From: an uncultured Clostridia bacterium
Lineage (GTDB): Bacteria; Bacillota; Clostridia; Christensenellales; CAG-138
Reading direction: 5' to 3'
Length of the DNA stretch: 63,341 nt
NCBI GenBank assembly: GCA_946411635.1
Contig: CAMKES010000012.1
Span: forward strand, 1-63,341
Shown: positions 7,942 to 17,679 of the stretch, piece by piece
How the letters are laid out: every line of letters starts with the position of its first letter
Position numbering within the stretch: position 1 is the stretch's first letter
Position numbers and translations under genes: made by a program
The notes under the pieces: generated by a model
The model's input: only the letters and a program-made list of their open reading frames with translations
Database searches by the model: none
What the model was told of the DNA's origin: nothing

Positions 7942-8877
7942 TCAGTTGACTGCGGAGAAGCCTTTTCCGATGACCTCCCGCGTATCGATAATGGAGATGA
8001 TGGCCTTCGGATCCCGCTCGAGGACGATCCTGCGGATGCTCGCAAGCTCGATCGTTTTCGTGAGGATATAGACCAGCGTCTTTTCCTGATTCGTGTATGC
8101 TCCGCGGCACGGGATATAGGTCACGCCGCGATGCATTCTGTTGAGGACCTCCGGCGCGATCTCGTCCCACTTGTCGGAGATGATGAACAGCGTTTTGGTC
8201 CGGTTGATGCCGAGGATCACGTTGTTGAACGCGATGCTCATGACGAACAGCGCGATGATCGACAGCGAAGCGCCTTCCACGCCGGCGCGGAAATTGTGCG
8301 CGCCGACCGCCCTGACGACGCCGAGCGCGAGTGCGATCACGACGTTCAGCGACATCGAGATCGTGCCCATCGAGATCGAATATCTGCGATTCAGAAGAAG
8401 CGATACGATATCCATGCCGCCCGTGCTGCCGCCGAGACGCACGATCACGCCGCCCGCGAAGCCCATCGTCACCGCGCCGAAGACCACGCTCACCACGCGC
8501 CAGGCGGGTTCCGAAACGTCGAACAGCTGCGGGAAACGGATATTGTCGAACAGCGCCAGCTCCGCCGCGAACAGGACCGTCATCAGCAGCGTGTAGACCG
8601 TAAAGCGGATGTGCAGATGCCGGAACGCAAGGATCAGAAGCGGCGTGTTCGCGACAGCGACGAAGATCCAGTTCGGGACCGTCCCGTTCGTCGCGAAGGT
8701 GATCAGCATGGAAATACCGGTCACGCCGCCCGTGACGACGCCCGCCGGCGTATACAGCAGCGTGACCGCCAGCGCTTCGATCGTGATCATCAGCGACATC
8801 AGCACGACCGCGCGCACCTCGCGCAGGATCGCTTTTTTCCGCGCCGGATCAATTGTCTTTTTTCGCGTGTGCTCCAT
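7942..8877 (-). CDS. YitT-family membrane protein (DUF161/DUF2179)
   Basis: A 311-residue protein with about six hydrophobic helices between residues 20 and 215. The typical glycine-rich loop GVVTGGVTGISML and the motif RLGGSTGGMDIVS are present. A C-terminal DUF2179 domain of about 80 residues ends GFSAVN. The family is widespread in Bacillota; its transport or regulatory function is not established. ATG at 8877 follows GGGAGGG. It is the first gene of the long minus-strand unit and has a good promoter just upstream. Confidence 0.9.
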   Translation of the reverse strand: MEHTRKKTIDPARKKAILREVRAVVLMSLMITIEALAVTLLYTPAGVVTGGVTGISMLITFATNGTVPNWIFVAVANTPLLILAFRHLHIRFTVYTLLMTVLFAAELALFDNIRFPQLFDVSEPAWRVVSVVFGAVTMGFAGGVIVRLGGSTGGMDIVSLLLNRRYSISMGTISMSLNVVIALALGVVRAVGAHNFRAGVEGASLSIIALFVMSIAFNNVILGINRTKTLFIISDKWDEIAPEVLNRMHRGVTYIPCRGAYTNQEKTLVYILTKTIELASIRRIVLERDPKAIISIIDTREVIGKGFSAVN

Positions 8878-8906
8878 ATGCCCTCCCACAGATTTCTTCA
8901 GTTTAC

Positions 8907-8935
8907 AGTATACCAAAACTCCCGCCCGCTTGCAA
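8907..8935 (-). promoter_or_regulatory. Sigma-A promoter of the yitT-like operon
   Basis: Minus-strand TTGCAA (8935-8930), 17-bp spacer and TATACT (8912-8907), about 30 bp before the yitT-like ATG. Because the next seven genes follow with gaps of at most 21 bp or overlaps, this promoter probably reads through to nrdG. Confidence 0.75.
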
Positions 8936-8952
8936 GCCGGGAATCGACGAAC

Positions 8953-8977
8953 AAAAAAGGACCCGTTCGGGTCCTTT
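8953..8977 (-). terminator. Rho-independent terminator after the TraB/GumN-like gene
   Basis: A nine-base-pair stem, AAAGGACCC with GGGTCCTTT around a four-base loop, is followed on the minus strand by a run of T residues (the six A residues at 8953-8958). It lies just after the stop at 8994 and insulates the yitT-like promoter. Confidence 0.8.
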
Positions 8978-8993
8978 CGGCTTTTTTTCGGTC

Positions 8994-9950
8994 TCAGTAC
9001 ACGATCCGCTCGACGGTATAGCCGGCGTCCGTGAGCAGCTGCACGATGCCGGTCTCGTTCGCCATGTGCGCCGCGCCGACCGCAAAGAATACGGTCTTGC
9101 CGCTCGCAAGGTATTCCTTCGCCTTCTCCGCCATGTTCACGTTGCGCTCGTCGATCAGCGCCGTGTTGTACGCGCCGGTGTCGTCGGCGTCCGCGTCCGC
9201 CGCGACCGCCCCCCAGAACGTATCCTGATTGCCGGACAGCCACAGGCTGTACAGCGCCTCGATCGACGCGCCGTACAGGTCGAGATTGTCGATCGTGGAT
9301 CGGATCTGCCAGAGATACGTTTCCTCGTCGAAGCTGTTGAGCAGACCCATCTGGAACGCCGCGGACTCCACCTCGAGAACCGGCATCTGCTTTTCATACG
9401 CGCGGTTGATCAGCATCAGGTCCATCGCCTTGCCGGAATCGAGCTCGCAGTGCGTCATGATCGCCGCCGACTGCACGAGCTGCGCCCACATCGCGAGGTT
9501 GTAGTTCTTCATCATGCCGGGCATGAGCCCCGCCTCCTCGACCAGCGCATACGCGCGCGAATAGAGATCCGCAGGCATATGGTCCTCGATCGTCGTACCG
9601 TCGGTGAGCACGTACTGCGACATCATCTGCATCATCGTGCCGGCGTTCTGCTGATACGCGACCATGTCGAACTCGACCGCGAGCGCGTCGCATTTGTCGA
9701 GATACGGCGAAAGATTGGAAAGCGCTTCGTCGTTCCGGTCGTCGCCGACGTGGATCGTGCCGAACAGATACAGTTCGTGTCCCTCGGCGTCGGTCACCTT
9801 CCACAGAAGCGGCGTGGAACGGAAGTCCCGGTCGGTAAGCGGCCTCTCGCAGCGATGCACGAGCGCGCCGGCCGTCAGAACGATCGCAAGCAGAACGACG
9901 CTCGCGATTATCATGAGAAGGATCGCCTTCACCTGTCTTTTCATTTTCAT
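8994..9950 (-). CDS. TraB/GumN-family protein with N-terminal membrane anchor
   Basis: A 318-residue protein. One hydrophobic segment (about residues 8-30) acts as signal anchor. The extracellular domain carries the TraB/GumN signatures LFGTIHVGDD near residue 62 and GAAHMANETGIVQLL near the C-terminus. Members of this superfamily, which includes the Tiki proteases, have conserved GxxH and E motifs suggesting metal-dependent hydrolysis, but most bacterial members lack a demonstrated substrate. ATG at 9950 follows AAAGGGAG. It is a single-gene unit with its own terminator. Confidence 0.85.
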   Translation of the reverse strand: MKMKRQVKAILLMIIASVVLLAIVLTAGALVHRCERPLTDRDFRSTPLLWKVTDAEGHELYLFGTIHVGDDRNDEALSNLSPYLDKCDALAVEFDMVAYQQNAGTMMQMMSQYVLTDGTTIEDHMPADLYSRAYALVEEAGLMPGMMKNYNLAMWAQLVQSAAIMTHCELDSGKAMDLMLINRAYEKQMPVLEVESAAFQMGLLNSFDEETYLWQIRSTIDNLDLYGASIEALYSLWLSGNQDTFWGAVAADADADDTGAYNTALIDERNVNMAEKAKEYLASGKTVFFAVGAAHMANETGIVQLLTDAGYTVERIVY

Positions 9951-10059
9951 TCTCCCTTTCCGTTCTTTCTCTGTATTATGACACGGATCCGGCCGGAAAT
10001 GCTGCAAAAACCGCCAAAATTCACGGTTTATTCAAGAATCGTCCGCGTTCCGCGCCCCT

Positions 10060-10087
10060 TTGCTTTTCCCGGCGCGCATGGTATAAT
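10060..10087 (+). promoter_or_regulatory. Promoter of the GH13 gene
   Basis: A perfect TATAAT at 10082-10087 is preceded by a weak TTGCTT at 10060-10065 with a 16-bp spacer, 31 bp before the start codon. The divergent TraB/GumN-like gene begins on the other side of this 168-bp gap. Confidence 0.65.
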
Positions 10088-10118
10088 GAAAACAGCAAAT
10101 CCGAACGGAGGAACCGCC

Positions 10119-11378
10119 ATGCCGCTTCGCAATATGACACTGTATTCGATCTTTATCCGCAATTTCGGCGGAACGTTCAACGCCGTCAGGGACGACCTTC
10201 CCCGCATCCGCGCGCTCGGCGTCGACGCGATCTGGCTTCTGCCGATCCATCCGGTCGGCGTCGAAAAGCGCAAGGGCTCTCTGGGCTCGCCGTACGCGAT
10301 TGCGGATTACCGCGCGGTCAATCCGGAATTCGGCACGATGGAGGACTTCATCGCGCTGACCGAGGCGGCGCACGCGCTCGGCATGAAGGTGCTGATCGAC
10401 GTCGTGTATCATCACACCTCGCCGGATTCCGTGCTCGCGAAAACGCATCCCGAATACTTCTATCGAAAGCCGGACGGCGCGTTCGGCAACCACGTCGGCG
10501 AATGGAGCGATATCATCGATCTTGACTTCTCCGACCGGAACCTTTGGGACGCGCTCATCGACACGCTCTGCTTCTGGGCGCGGTACGTCGACGGGTTCCG
10601 CTGCGACGTCGCTTCGCTGGTGCCGCTCGGCTTCTGGAAGGAGGCGCGAAGCCGCGTCGAGACCGTGCGCCCCGGCTGCATCTGGCTTGCCGAATCGGTC
10701 GAGCACGATTTCATCCGTTACTGCCGCGCGCAGGGGCTTGCGGCGCTGTCCGATTCCGAGCTCTATCAGGCGTTCGACGTCTGCTACGATTACGACGTCT
10801 ATCCCGAATTCCGCGCGTACGCCGAAGGGCGGATCCCGCTCGAAGCGTACGTCGGCGCGCTCGTCAAGCAGGAGAGCACGTATCCCGAAGCCTACGTGAA
10901 GCTGCGCTGCACCGAGAACCACGACCGCCCGCGCACGGCGGCGCTGTTCCCCGATTCCGCCGTGCAGCGGAACTGGATCGCCTGGACGTTCTTTCAGACG
11001 GGCATGCCGATGCTCTACTGCGGGCAGGAATGGGCGGCGGATCATACCCCGTCGCTGTTCGACGCGGATCCGGTCGCACGCGAAGGCGCGCCGGCGCACG
11101 AGGCGCTTTTGCGCACGCTGATCGCGATGAAAAAGGATCCGCTGTTCGACACGGGCGTGTGTTCGCTCGAAGCGCGGGAGAACGACACGGTCGTCGCGTC
11201 GCGGACGAAGGACGGGCGCACGGCGGTCGGCGTGTTCAGCCTGAAGGGACGACCCGCACGAACGCCCGTTCCGCTTGCGGACGGCACGTACCGGGAGCTT
11301 CTTTCCGGCGCCGGGATCACGGTGCGAAACGGCGCGGTCGCCGCAGCGGGCGAGCCCTTGATTTTTCTCGTCGGCTGA
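10119..11378 (+). CDS. GH13 alpha-amylase-family glycoside hydrolase, cytoplasmic
   Basis: A 419-residue (beta/alpha)8 barrel. The four GH13 motifs are visible: DVVYHHT, GFRCDVAS with nucleophile Asp163, LAESVE with acid/base Glu192, and TENHDRPR with Asp269. Domain B is short and there is a small C-terminal beta domain. No signal peptide is present, so it acts on internal alpha-glucans or oligosaccharides taken up from outside. ATG at 10119 follows GGAGG; MTLYSIF at 10134 is an alternative start. The exact substrate cannot be read from motifs. Confidence 0.9.
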   Translation: MPLRNMTLYSIFIRNFGGTFNAVRDDLPRIRALGVDAIWLLPIHPVGVEKRKGSLGSPYAIADYRAVNPEFGTMEDFIALTEAAHALGMKVLIDVVYHHTSPDSVLAKTHPEYFYRKPDGAFGNHVGEWSDIIDLDFSDRNLWDALIDTLCFWARYVDGFRCDVASLVPLGFWKEARSRVETVRPGCIWLAESVEHDFIRYCRAQGLAALSDSELYQAFDVCYDYDVYPEFRAYAEGRIPLEAYVGALVKQESTYPEAYVKLRCTENHDRPRTAALFPDSAVQRNWIAWTFFQTGMPMLYCGQEWAADHTPSLFDADPVAREGAPAHEALLRTLIAMKKDPLFDTGVCSLEARENDTVVASRTKDGRTAVGVFSLKGRPARTPVPLADGTYRELLSGAGITVRNGAVAAAGEPLIFLVG

Positions 11379-11400
11379 CCCGGAAAATCGGCGAAAGTCA

Positions 11401-11429
11401 TTGCGAAGGACCCGGAAAACTGATATACT
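11401..11429 (+). promoter_or_regulatory. Promoter of the transketolase-malic enzyme operon
   Basis: TTGCGA (11401-11406), a 17-bp spacer and TATACT (11424-11429) lie 55 bp before the transketolase N-subunit start. The 106-bp gap after the GH13 gene shows no clear terminator. Confidence 0.7.
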
Positions 11430-11484
11430 GATAAAGATGCAGAACCGGCGGATCGCTTCGCCGGAAATCGTAAAGGAGGAAGCT

Positions 11485-12327
11485 ATGGAATTACAAGAGA
11501 GAAAAGCAATCGAAGCGTTTGCTCTGAAGATCCGCATGGCGGCGCTCGATGCGATTCATTCGATCGGCTCCGGTCACGTCGGCGGCGTCATGAGCATTTC
11601 CGACGCGCTTGCCGTGCTGTACGGACGCGAGATGCAGGTCCGTCCCGACGATCCGAAGTGGCCCGACCGCGACGAACTCGTTATGTCGAAGGGGCACGCG
11701 GGTCCCGCCGTGTACGCGACGCTGGCGTTAAAGGGCTTCTTCCCGTATGAGGAGCTCAGAACGCTGAACCGCGGCGGCACGCGGCTTCCGAGCCATTGCG
11801 ACCGCAACAAGACGCCCGGCGTCGACATGACGACCGGCTCTCTCGGCCAGGGCACCTCGCAGGCGGCGGGTCTTGCGCTCGGCAACAAGCTCAAGGGCCG
11901 CAAAAACCGCGTGTTCCTGATCGTCGGCGACGGCGAAATGAACGAGGGACAGTGCTGGGAATCCTTCCTGTTCGCAAGCGCGAAAAAGCTCGGAAATCTC
12001 GTCGTTCTGATCGACTGGAACAAGCGTCAGCTCGACGGCTATCTGGACGAGGTCCTGCCGATGGGCGATTTCGCCGCAAAGATGGAATCGTTCGGCTTCG
12101 ACACCGTCACGGTCGACGGCGGCGACGTGGACGCGATCGCGGCCGCGCTGGAGCGCACGAGAAACGGCGGCGACAAGCCGTACGCGATCGTGCTCGACAC
12201 CGTCAAGGGACACGGCGTGGAGGAGGTCGAGAACACCGCGATGAACCACAGCATGCCGGTGACCGACGAGCGGTTCGAACGGTGGACCGCGGAACTCAAA
12301 GCAAAGCTCGATGCACTGGAGGGCTGA
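11485..12327 (+). CDS. Transketolase, N-terminal (ThDP-binding) subunit
   Basis: A 280-residue protein corresponding to the first half of transketolase. HSIGSGHVGG is at the N-terminus, MSKGHAGPA follows, and the ThDP/Mg motif VGDGEMNEGQ is followed by DWN. It transfers two-carbon units between ketoses and aldoses in the non-oxidative pentose phosphate pathway, together with the separately encoded C-terminal subunit that follows. I chose ATG at 11485 behind AAAGGAGGA. Split transketolases are common in anaerobic Clostridia. Confidence 0.93.
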   Translation: MELQERKAIEAFALKIRMAALDAIHSIGSGHVGGVMSISDALAVLYGREMQVRPDDPKWPDRDELVMSKGHAGPAVYATLALKGFFPYEELRTLNRGGTRLPSHCDRNKTPGVDMTTGSLGQGTSQAAGLALGNKLKGRKNRVFLIVGDGEMNEGQCWESFLFASAKKLGNLVVLIDWNKRQLDGYLDEVLPMGDFAAKMESFGFDTVTVDGGDVDAIAAALERTRNGGDKPYAIVLDTVKGHGVEEVENTAMNHSMPVTDERFERWTAELKAKLDALEG

Positions 12328-12331
12328 AACC

Positions 12332-13297
12332 ATGACGAAAGTAGTTTATAACGGAGAAACGGATCCGCGGCTCTGCAAGGACGTCATCGGCGCGACGGTC
12401 GCCGACCTCGTCGAACACGACCCCGACGTGATCTTTCTGGACGCGGACCTGATGAGCTGCTCCGGCACGCTGAAATGGTCCAAAACGCACGGCGACCGCG
12501 CGATCGACTGCGGCATCGCCGAATCGAACATGGCGGGCGTCGCGGCAGGATTGGCCGCCGCGGGCTTCAAGCCGATCATCCACAGCTTCGGCACGTTCGC
12601 TTCGCGCCGCTGCTACGACCAGATCTTTCTGTCCGGCGGCTATGCGAAGAACGACATCACGGTCATCGGCACCGACCCCGGCGTCACCGCCGCGATGAAC
12701 GGCGGCACGCATATGCCGTTCGAGGACGTCGCGCTCTATAACGCGCTGCCCGGCGCGACCGTGATCGACGCGTCCGACCCGACCTGTCTCGAAAGCGTTC
12801 TGCGCCAGTGCGTGAACCGCCCGGGCATCAAGTATATCCGCGTCGGCAGAAAGCAGTACGCGAGGATCTATGCGGACGGCAGCGAGCTTCCGATCGGCAA
12901 GGCCGTTACGCTCCGTGAGGGCACGGACGTTGCGATCTTTGCCGCCGGCATCCTGCTCCATGAAGCCATGAAGGCCGCCGCCTCGCTCGAGGCGCAGGGC
13001 GTTTCGTGCGCGGTCGTCGACTGCTTCACGATCAAGCCGATCGACGCGGACGCGGTCGAAGCGTGGGCGAAGAAATGCGGCGCGGTCGTCGTCGCGGAGA
13101 ACGCGAACCGCCACGGCGGTCTGTACGACTCGGTCCTGGAGGTGCTTGCGGAGCGCTGCCCCGTTCCCGCCGCGTGCGTCGCGGTCGAGGACGAGTTCGG
13201 CGAAGTCGGCACGGTGGGATATCTGCAGGAGCGGTTCGGGCTCACCGCCGCGCACGTTGAAGAGCAGGTCAAAGCCGTATTGAAAAGAAAACACTGA
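12332..13297 (+). CDS. Transketolase, C-terminal (pyrimidine-binding) subunit
   Basis: A 321-residue partner of the preceding gene. It contains the pyrimidine-binding domain with CGIAESNMAG, whose Glu contacts the ThDP aminopyrimidine, and the transketolase C-terminal domain with AAGILLHEAM and DCFTIKPID. GGAGGG precedes ATG at 12332, only 4 nt after the upstream stop, so the two halves are made together. The assembled enzyme links pentose and glycolytic sugar pools. Confidence 0.93.
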   Translation: MTKVVYNGETDPRLCKDVIGATVADLVEHDPDVIFLDADLMSCSGTLKWSKTHGDRAIDCGIAESNMAGVAAGLAAAGFKPIIHSFGTFASRRCYDQIFLSGGYAKNDITVIGTDPGVTAAMNGGTHMPFEDVALYNALPGATVIDASDPTCLESVLRQCVNRPGIKYIRVGRKQYARIYADGSELPIGKAVTLREGTDVAIFAAGILLHEAMKAAASLEAQGVSCAVVDCFTIKPIDADAVEAWAKKCGAVVVAENANRHGGLYDSVLEVLAERCPVPAACVAVEDEFGEVGTVGYLQERFGLTAAHVEEQVKAVLKRKH

Positions 13298-13312
13298 AAC
13301 GGGAGAGAAGAT

Positions 13313-14485
13313 ATGAATTACGCAAAAGAGTCGCTCCGTCTGCACGGAGAATGGAAGGGCAAGATCGAAGTCATCGCAACGGTTCCCGTGGCGACCAAAG
13401 AGGACCTGAGCCTGGCTTACACCCCCGGCGTGGCGCAGCCGTGCCTGGAGATCCAGAAGGACATCAACAAGAGCTATGAGCTCACCCGCCGCCACAATCT
13501 CTGCGCGGTCATCACCGACGGCAGCGCGGTGCTGGGCCTCGGCGACATCGGTCCCGAAGCCGGCATGCCCGTCATGGAGGGCAAGTGCGTGCTCTTCAAG
13601 TCGTTCGGCAACGTCGACGCGTTCCCGCTGTGCATCAAGACGCACGACGTGGACGAGTTCGTCAACGCGGTGTATCTGCTCTCCGGGTCTTTTGGCGGCA
13701 TCAATCTGGAGGACATCTCCGCGCCGCGCTGCTTTGAGATCGAACGCAAGCTCAAGGAAAAATGCGACATCCCGATCTTCCACGACGACCAGCACGGCAC
13801 CGCGGTCATCACGCTCGCGGGGCTCACCAACGCGCTGAAGGTCGTGGGCAAGAAAAAGGAGGACGTCAAGGTCGTCACCTCCGGCGCGGGCGCGGCGGCG
13901 GTCTCGATCGTCAAGCTCCTGCTTTCCGCGGGCTTCCAAAACGTCACCATGTGCGACCGCAAGGGCGCGATCTACAAGGGACGCGACGGTCTGAACTGGA
14001 TCAAGGAAGAGATGGCGGAGGTCACGAACCTTGAGCACAAGGCGGGCAGCCTTGCGGACATGCTCAAAGGCGCGGACGTGTTCATCGGCGTTTCGGCGCC
14101 CGGCACGGTCACGACCGAGATGGTCAAAACCATGAATCGGGACGCGATCGTCTTTGCCTGCGCGAACCCGACGCCGGAGATCTTCCCGGACGACGCGAAG
14201 GCCGGCGGCGCAAAGGTCATCGCAACGGGCAGAAGCGACTACCCGAACCAGATCAACAACGTCCTCGCGTTCCCGGGCATCTTCCGCGGCACGTTCGACG
14301 TCCGCGCAAGCGACATCAACGAGGAGATGAAGATGGCGGCGGCGAAGGCGCTGGCCGACCTGATCTCGGACGAAGAACTTTCGGCGGACTACATCATTCC
14401 GAAGGCCTTCGACCCGCGCGTGGGCAAGGCGGTCGCGGCGGCCGTCGCAGAGGCGGCAAGACGCAGCGGCGTCGCGCGCATCTGA
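13313..14485 (+). CDS. NAD(P)-dependent malic enzyme
   Basis: A 390-residue short-form malic enzyme. LAYTPGVAQPC at about residues 34-44 carries the catalytic Tyr. FHDDQHGTAVITLAGL is the malate and metal site, and TSGAGAAAVS marks the NAD(P) Rossmann fold. It decarboxylates malate to pyruvate with NAD(P)H formation. GGGAGAG precedes the ATG 15 bp after the transketolase subunit. A strong bidirectional terminator follows. Confidence 0.95.
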   Translation: MNYAKESLRLHGEWKGKIEVIATVPVATKEDLSLAYTPGVAQPCLEIQKDINKSYELTRRHNLCAVITDGSAVLGLGDIGPEAGMPVMEGKCVLFKSFGNVDAFPLCIKTHDVDEFVNAVYLLSGSFGGINLEDISAPRCFEIERKLKEKCDIPIFHDDQHGTAVITLAGLTNALKVVGKKKEDVKVVTSGAGAAAVSIVKLLLSAGFQNVTMCDRKGAIYKGRDGLNWIKEEMAEVTNLEHKAGSLADMLKGADVFIGVSAPGTVTTEMVKTMNRDAIVFACANPTPEIFPDDAKAGGAKVIATGRSDYPNQINNVLAFPGIFRGTFDVRASDINEEMKMAAAKALADLISDEELSADYIIPKAFDPRVGKAVAAAVAEAARRSGVARI

Positions 14486-14498
14486 ACCGAATAAAAAA

Positions 14499-14522
14499 AC
14501 GCCGGGAATCGCTTCCCGGCGT
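14499..14522. terminator. Bidirectional terminator between malic enzyme and argF/arcB
   Basis: The stem ACGCCGGGAA/TTCCCGGCGT with a TCGC loop is flanked by an A-run (14493-14499) and a T-run (14522-14526). It can end both convergent units. Confidence 0.9.
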
Positions 14523-14533
14523 TTTTGTTTTGC

Positions 14534-15526
14534 TTATTTGTCCAGCGTGTCGGACATCGTGGCGACCATGACCGCCTTGATGGTGTGCATGCGGTTTTCC
14601 GCCTCGTCGAAGACGACGCTGTGCTTCGAACGGAAGACCTCGTCGCTGACTTCCATTTCCTTCAGGCCGAAGCGATCGTAGATGTCCTTGCCGACGCTCG
14701 TCTCGAGGTCGTGGAAGGACGGCAGGCAGTGCTCGAAGATGACGTCGGGATTGCCGGTCTTCTTCAGCATGTCCATCGTGACGCGATACGGCTCCAGAAG
14801 ACGGATGCGCTCTTCGAACTGCGCTTCCTCGCCCATGGATACCCAAACGTCGGTGTAGATGACGTCCGCGCCTTCGACCGCGTCGATCGAATCGGACAGC
14901 TCGATCTTGCCGCCGGTCTCCTTGCAGAGCTCGCGCATTCTTTCGACGAGCTCCTCGGACGGGAACAGCGCCTTCGGCGCGATGCCGACGAAGTGCATGC
15001 CCATCTTGGCGCAGCCGATCATCAGGGAGTTGCCCATGTTGTTGCGCGCGTCGCCGACGTAGACGAACTTGACCTTGTTCAAGGGCTTTTTGACGTGCTC
15101 TTCGATGGTCATCCAGTCCGCGAGGACCTGCGTGGGATGGTACAGGTCGGTGAGGCCGTTCCATACCGGAACGCCGCTGTATTTTGCGAGCAGCTCAACG
15201 GTCTCCTGCTTGAAGCCGCGGAATTCGATGCCGTCATAGAAGCGGCCGAGCACCTTTGCGGTGTCTTCGAGGGATTCCTTCTTACCCATCTGGCTGTTGC
15301 TCAGGAACGTGACGTTCGCGCCCTCGTCGTACGCCGCGGTCTCAAACGCGCAGCGGGTGCGGGTGCTGGTCTTCTCGAACAGCAGCACGACGTTCTTGTT
15401 CGCCATGCGCTTCGGGAAAATGCCCTGTTTCTTTTCGGCCTTGACCTGATGCGCGAGCTTCAGAAGCGCGCGGATCTCATCGGGGGTGTAGTCGAGCAGC
15501 GTGAGAAAGTTTCTTCCTTGGAACAT
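14534..15526 (-). CDS. argF: Ornithine carbamoyltransferase
   Basis: A 330-residue cytosolic transferase with the carbamoyl phosphate motif [18 protein letters not shown] and the ornithine-side motif HCLPSFHD. Next to arginine deiminase it most likely runs in the catabolic direction (ArcB), splitting citrulline into ornithine and carbamoyl phosphate. Sequence alone does not separate ArcB from anabolic ArgF. ATG at 15526 follows AAAGGAA; in-frame codons further upstream overlap arcA and resemble nothing. No carbamate kinase gene is in the window. Confidence 0.93.
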   Translation of the reverse strand: MFQGRNFLTLLDYTPDEIRALLKLAHQVKAEKKQGIFPKRMANKNVVLLFEKTSTRTRCAFETAAYDEGANVTFLSNSQMGKKESLEDTAKVLGRFYDGIEFRGFKQETVELLAKYSGVPVWNGLTDLYHPTQVLADWMTIEEHVKKPLNKVKFVYVGDARNNMGNSLMIGCAKMGMHFVGIAPKALFPSEELVERMRELCKETGGKIELSDSIDAVEGADVIYTDVWVSMGEEAQFEERIRLLEPYRVTMDMLKKTGNPDVIFEHCLPSFHDLETSVGKDIYDRFGLKEMEVSDEVFRSKHSVVFDEAENRMHTIKAVMVATMSDTLDK

Positions 15527-15573
15527 AGTGAGTTTCCTTTCTGTTTGTTGATATTTGAACGGAGATCCGTTGT

Positions 15574-16791
15574 TTACTGAATGGGTTCGCGGACGAACGG
15601 CATGCTCATGCAGCGCGGGCCGCCGCGGCCTCTCGACAGCTCCGCGGACGGGATCTCGTGGACCGTGATGCCGTTTTCGCGGAGGATGCGGTTCGTGACG
15701 TAGTTGCGCGAATAGGTGATGACCTCGCCGGGCGACACGCAGAGCGTGTTCGCGCCGTCGTTCCACTGCTCGCGCGCCGCGTCGATCTCGCTTGCGCCGC
15801 CGCATTCGATGAAGCGGACCTTCCGTCCCAGCACGTCGGAGAAGACGTCCTCGAGCGGACGCGGATCCTCTTCGATCGCCAGGCGGTTTCCGTCGGGCTT
15901 CGAAAGCCGGAACGCGCGCATGACGCGCAGGATGTTCGGATGCACGACGAACGTGTCGACGTCGACCATGGTCATAACGGTGTCCAGATGCATGAACGCG
16001 CGCACCTTCGGAATATCGACCGCGAGGATCTGCTTGATGCCGGTGCGATCGCCGATCAGACGGTTCGCCGCAAGCTCGACCGCCTGCGCGCTGGTGCGCT
16101 GCGACATGCCGAACGCCACTGCTTCGGACGAAAGCACGAGACAGTCGCCGCCCTCGAGCGAATGCACGTCGGTACGGTCATGGTACTTCGGGACCCATTT
16201 ATAGACGGGATGATACTTGAACACATATTTCGCAAAGAGCGTTTCTCTTCTGCGGACCTCGTTCGCCATGCGCGAGATCAGCACGCCGTCGCCGACGTTC
16301 ATGAACGGGTCGCGCGTGAAATAGAGGTTCGGCATGGGGTCGACGTAGAAGGGATACTTGTCGTCGGTAAAGTCGACGAGATGCCGCTTTTCGACCTTCG
16401 GAATGTCGCTCTTGCGAACGCCGCCCGCAAGGATCTGGATCAGCTTGTCCAGCGGCTGTTCGGACAGGTACGCGTTGACCGCCTGCTCGGCGCCCTCCGC
16501 CGCGATGTTCGCCTCGCGGATGTACTCCCAGATCAGCTCGTCCTTTGCGTTCGCGGCTTCCACCGCTTCCTTGAGGAGCGTATCGAGATACAGCACCTCG
16601 ACGCCGCAGTCGCGCAGCGTCTTCGCGAACCGGTCGTGCTCTTCCTTGGCATGGACGAGATACGGAATATCGTCAAACAGCTGCCTTGCAAGATAATCGG
16701 GCATCAGATTCTCCAGCTCCGCGCCCGGGCAATGCAGCATAACGGTTTTGAGCCGACCGACCTCGGACTGCACGCAAATCGGTTTTTTCAT
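15574..16791 (-). CDS. arcA: Arginine deiminase
   Basis: A 405-residue guanidino-modifying enzyme that hydrolyses arginine to citrulline and ammonia, a source of ATP and acid resistance in anaerobes. Visible motifs are [22 protein letters not shown] with catalytic His, and nucleophile Cys394 in [13 protein letters not shown] at 16791 overlaps the amidase stop by 4 nt (ATGA) and follows AAGGAGG. The carbamoyltransferase follows after 47 bp. Coupling to dnaX-recR operon genes is unusual. Confidence 0.95.
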   Translation of the reverse strand: MKKPICVQSEVGRLKTVMLHCPGAELENLMPDYLARQLFDDIPYLVHAKEEHDRFAKTLRDCGVEVLYLDTLLKEAVEAANAKDELIWEYIREANIAAEGAEQAVNAYLSEQPLDKLIQILAGGVRKSDIPKVEKRHLVDFTDDKYPFYVDPMPNLYFTRDPFMNVGDGVLISRMANEVRRRETLFAKYVFKYHPVYKWVPKYHDRTDVHSLEGGDCLVLSSEAVAFGMSQRTSAQAVELAANRLIGDRTGIKQILAVDIPKVRAFMHLDTVMTMVDVDTFVVHPNILRVMRAFRLSKPDGNRLAIEEDPRPLEDVFSDVLGRKVRFIECGGASEIDAAREQWNDGANTLCVSPGEVITYSRNYVTNRILRENGITVHEIPSAELSRGRGGPRCMSMPFVREPIQ

Positions 16792-17678
16792 GGAGTTCCT
16801 CCTTCCGGCGTCGTTCCGCCGTTGAAATACGCGACGATCCCCTCGCAAATCCCAAATGACATCTTATCCTGAAACTTGTCGTTCGTCAAGAGCAAGTCTT
16901 CCGTTTCATTGCTTAAGTATCCCATTTCGATACAGACGATCGGCTGCGCGCTCCAGTTGAAGATCGTGCGGTCGCTGCGGAACGTGATGCCGTTATGCCG
17001 GCGCGTGGAAAGACCCGTCGCGGCGCAGTAGTGCGAGAGGATCTCCGTCGCCGCCTGTACGTTTTCGGAATAGGATTCCGTGCGGTTCACCGACGGCACG
17101 ATCATGAACGCGCCGCGCGCCTCCGGGTCGTCCGAGCCGTTGCAGTGCAGCTCCACGGCGAGATCGACCTGCTTCGTGCGGAAATAATCCGCGCGCTCCG
17201 CGTTGCTGATCCGCATTTCATTCCTGTTTCGCGTGAGAAAGACCGTCGCGCCCTGCGCTTCCAGAAGCGTTTTGAGCTTCTGCGCGACGCGCAGATTGAC
17301 CTCGTACTCGTATACGTCCGAAACGACGCCGCGCGTGCCGGCGGCGCATCTCACCGCCTGTTCCTCGGAATCCGGCGCGATCGGCTCCGTTTCGTAATCC
17401 GGCTCGAGCTGATGTCCCGGGTCGATCCCGATCCGGATGCCGGAAAGCGGCGGCGCGGGCGTGGGCGTCGGCGGCGGCGTGGGTACCGGCGGCAGCGTCG
17501 GCGCTTCCGTCGGCGCGGGCGTTTCGATCGCAACGGCCTCCTCCGTGGGCTCCGGCGTTTCCGTCGGCGCGGGCGTTTCCGTCGGGGCAGGCGAAACCGG
17601 CGCTTCCGCCTCCTGCCCGTTCGAGCAGCCGAGCGCAAGCGCCAGCAACAAAGCTGCCGCGATCCAAAGCCGTTTCAT
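16788..17678 (-). CDS. N-acetylmuramoyl-L-alanine amidase (Amidase_3), lipoprotein
   Basis: A 296-residue exported protein. The signal ends in LALALGC, a slightly imperfect lipobox with Cys18, followed by a Thr/Pro/Glu-rich linker to about residue 78. The Amidase_3 catalytic domain has zinc ligands in DPGHQ, YEYEVN and ELHCNG, and the catalytic Glu in CIEMGYLSN. It cleaves the bond between muramic acid and the stem peptide in peptidoglycan. It starts 1 bp after recR and overlaps arcA by 4 nt. Confidence 0.9.
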   Translation of the reverse strand: MKRLWIAAALLLALALGCSNGQEAEAPVSPAPTETPAPTETPEPTEEAVAIETPAPTEAPTLPPVPTPPPTPTPAPPLSGIRIGIDPGHQLEPDYETEPIAPDSEEQAVRCAAGTRGVVSDVYEYEVNLRVAQKLKTLLEAQGATVFLTRNRNEMRISNAERADYFRTKQVDLAVELHCNGSDDPEARGAFMIVPSVNRTESYSENVQAATEILSHYCAATGLSTRRHNGITFRSDRTIFNWSAQPIVCIEMGYLSNETEDLLLTNDKFQDKMSFGICEGIVAYFNGGTTPEGGTP

Positions 17679-17679
17679 C

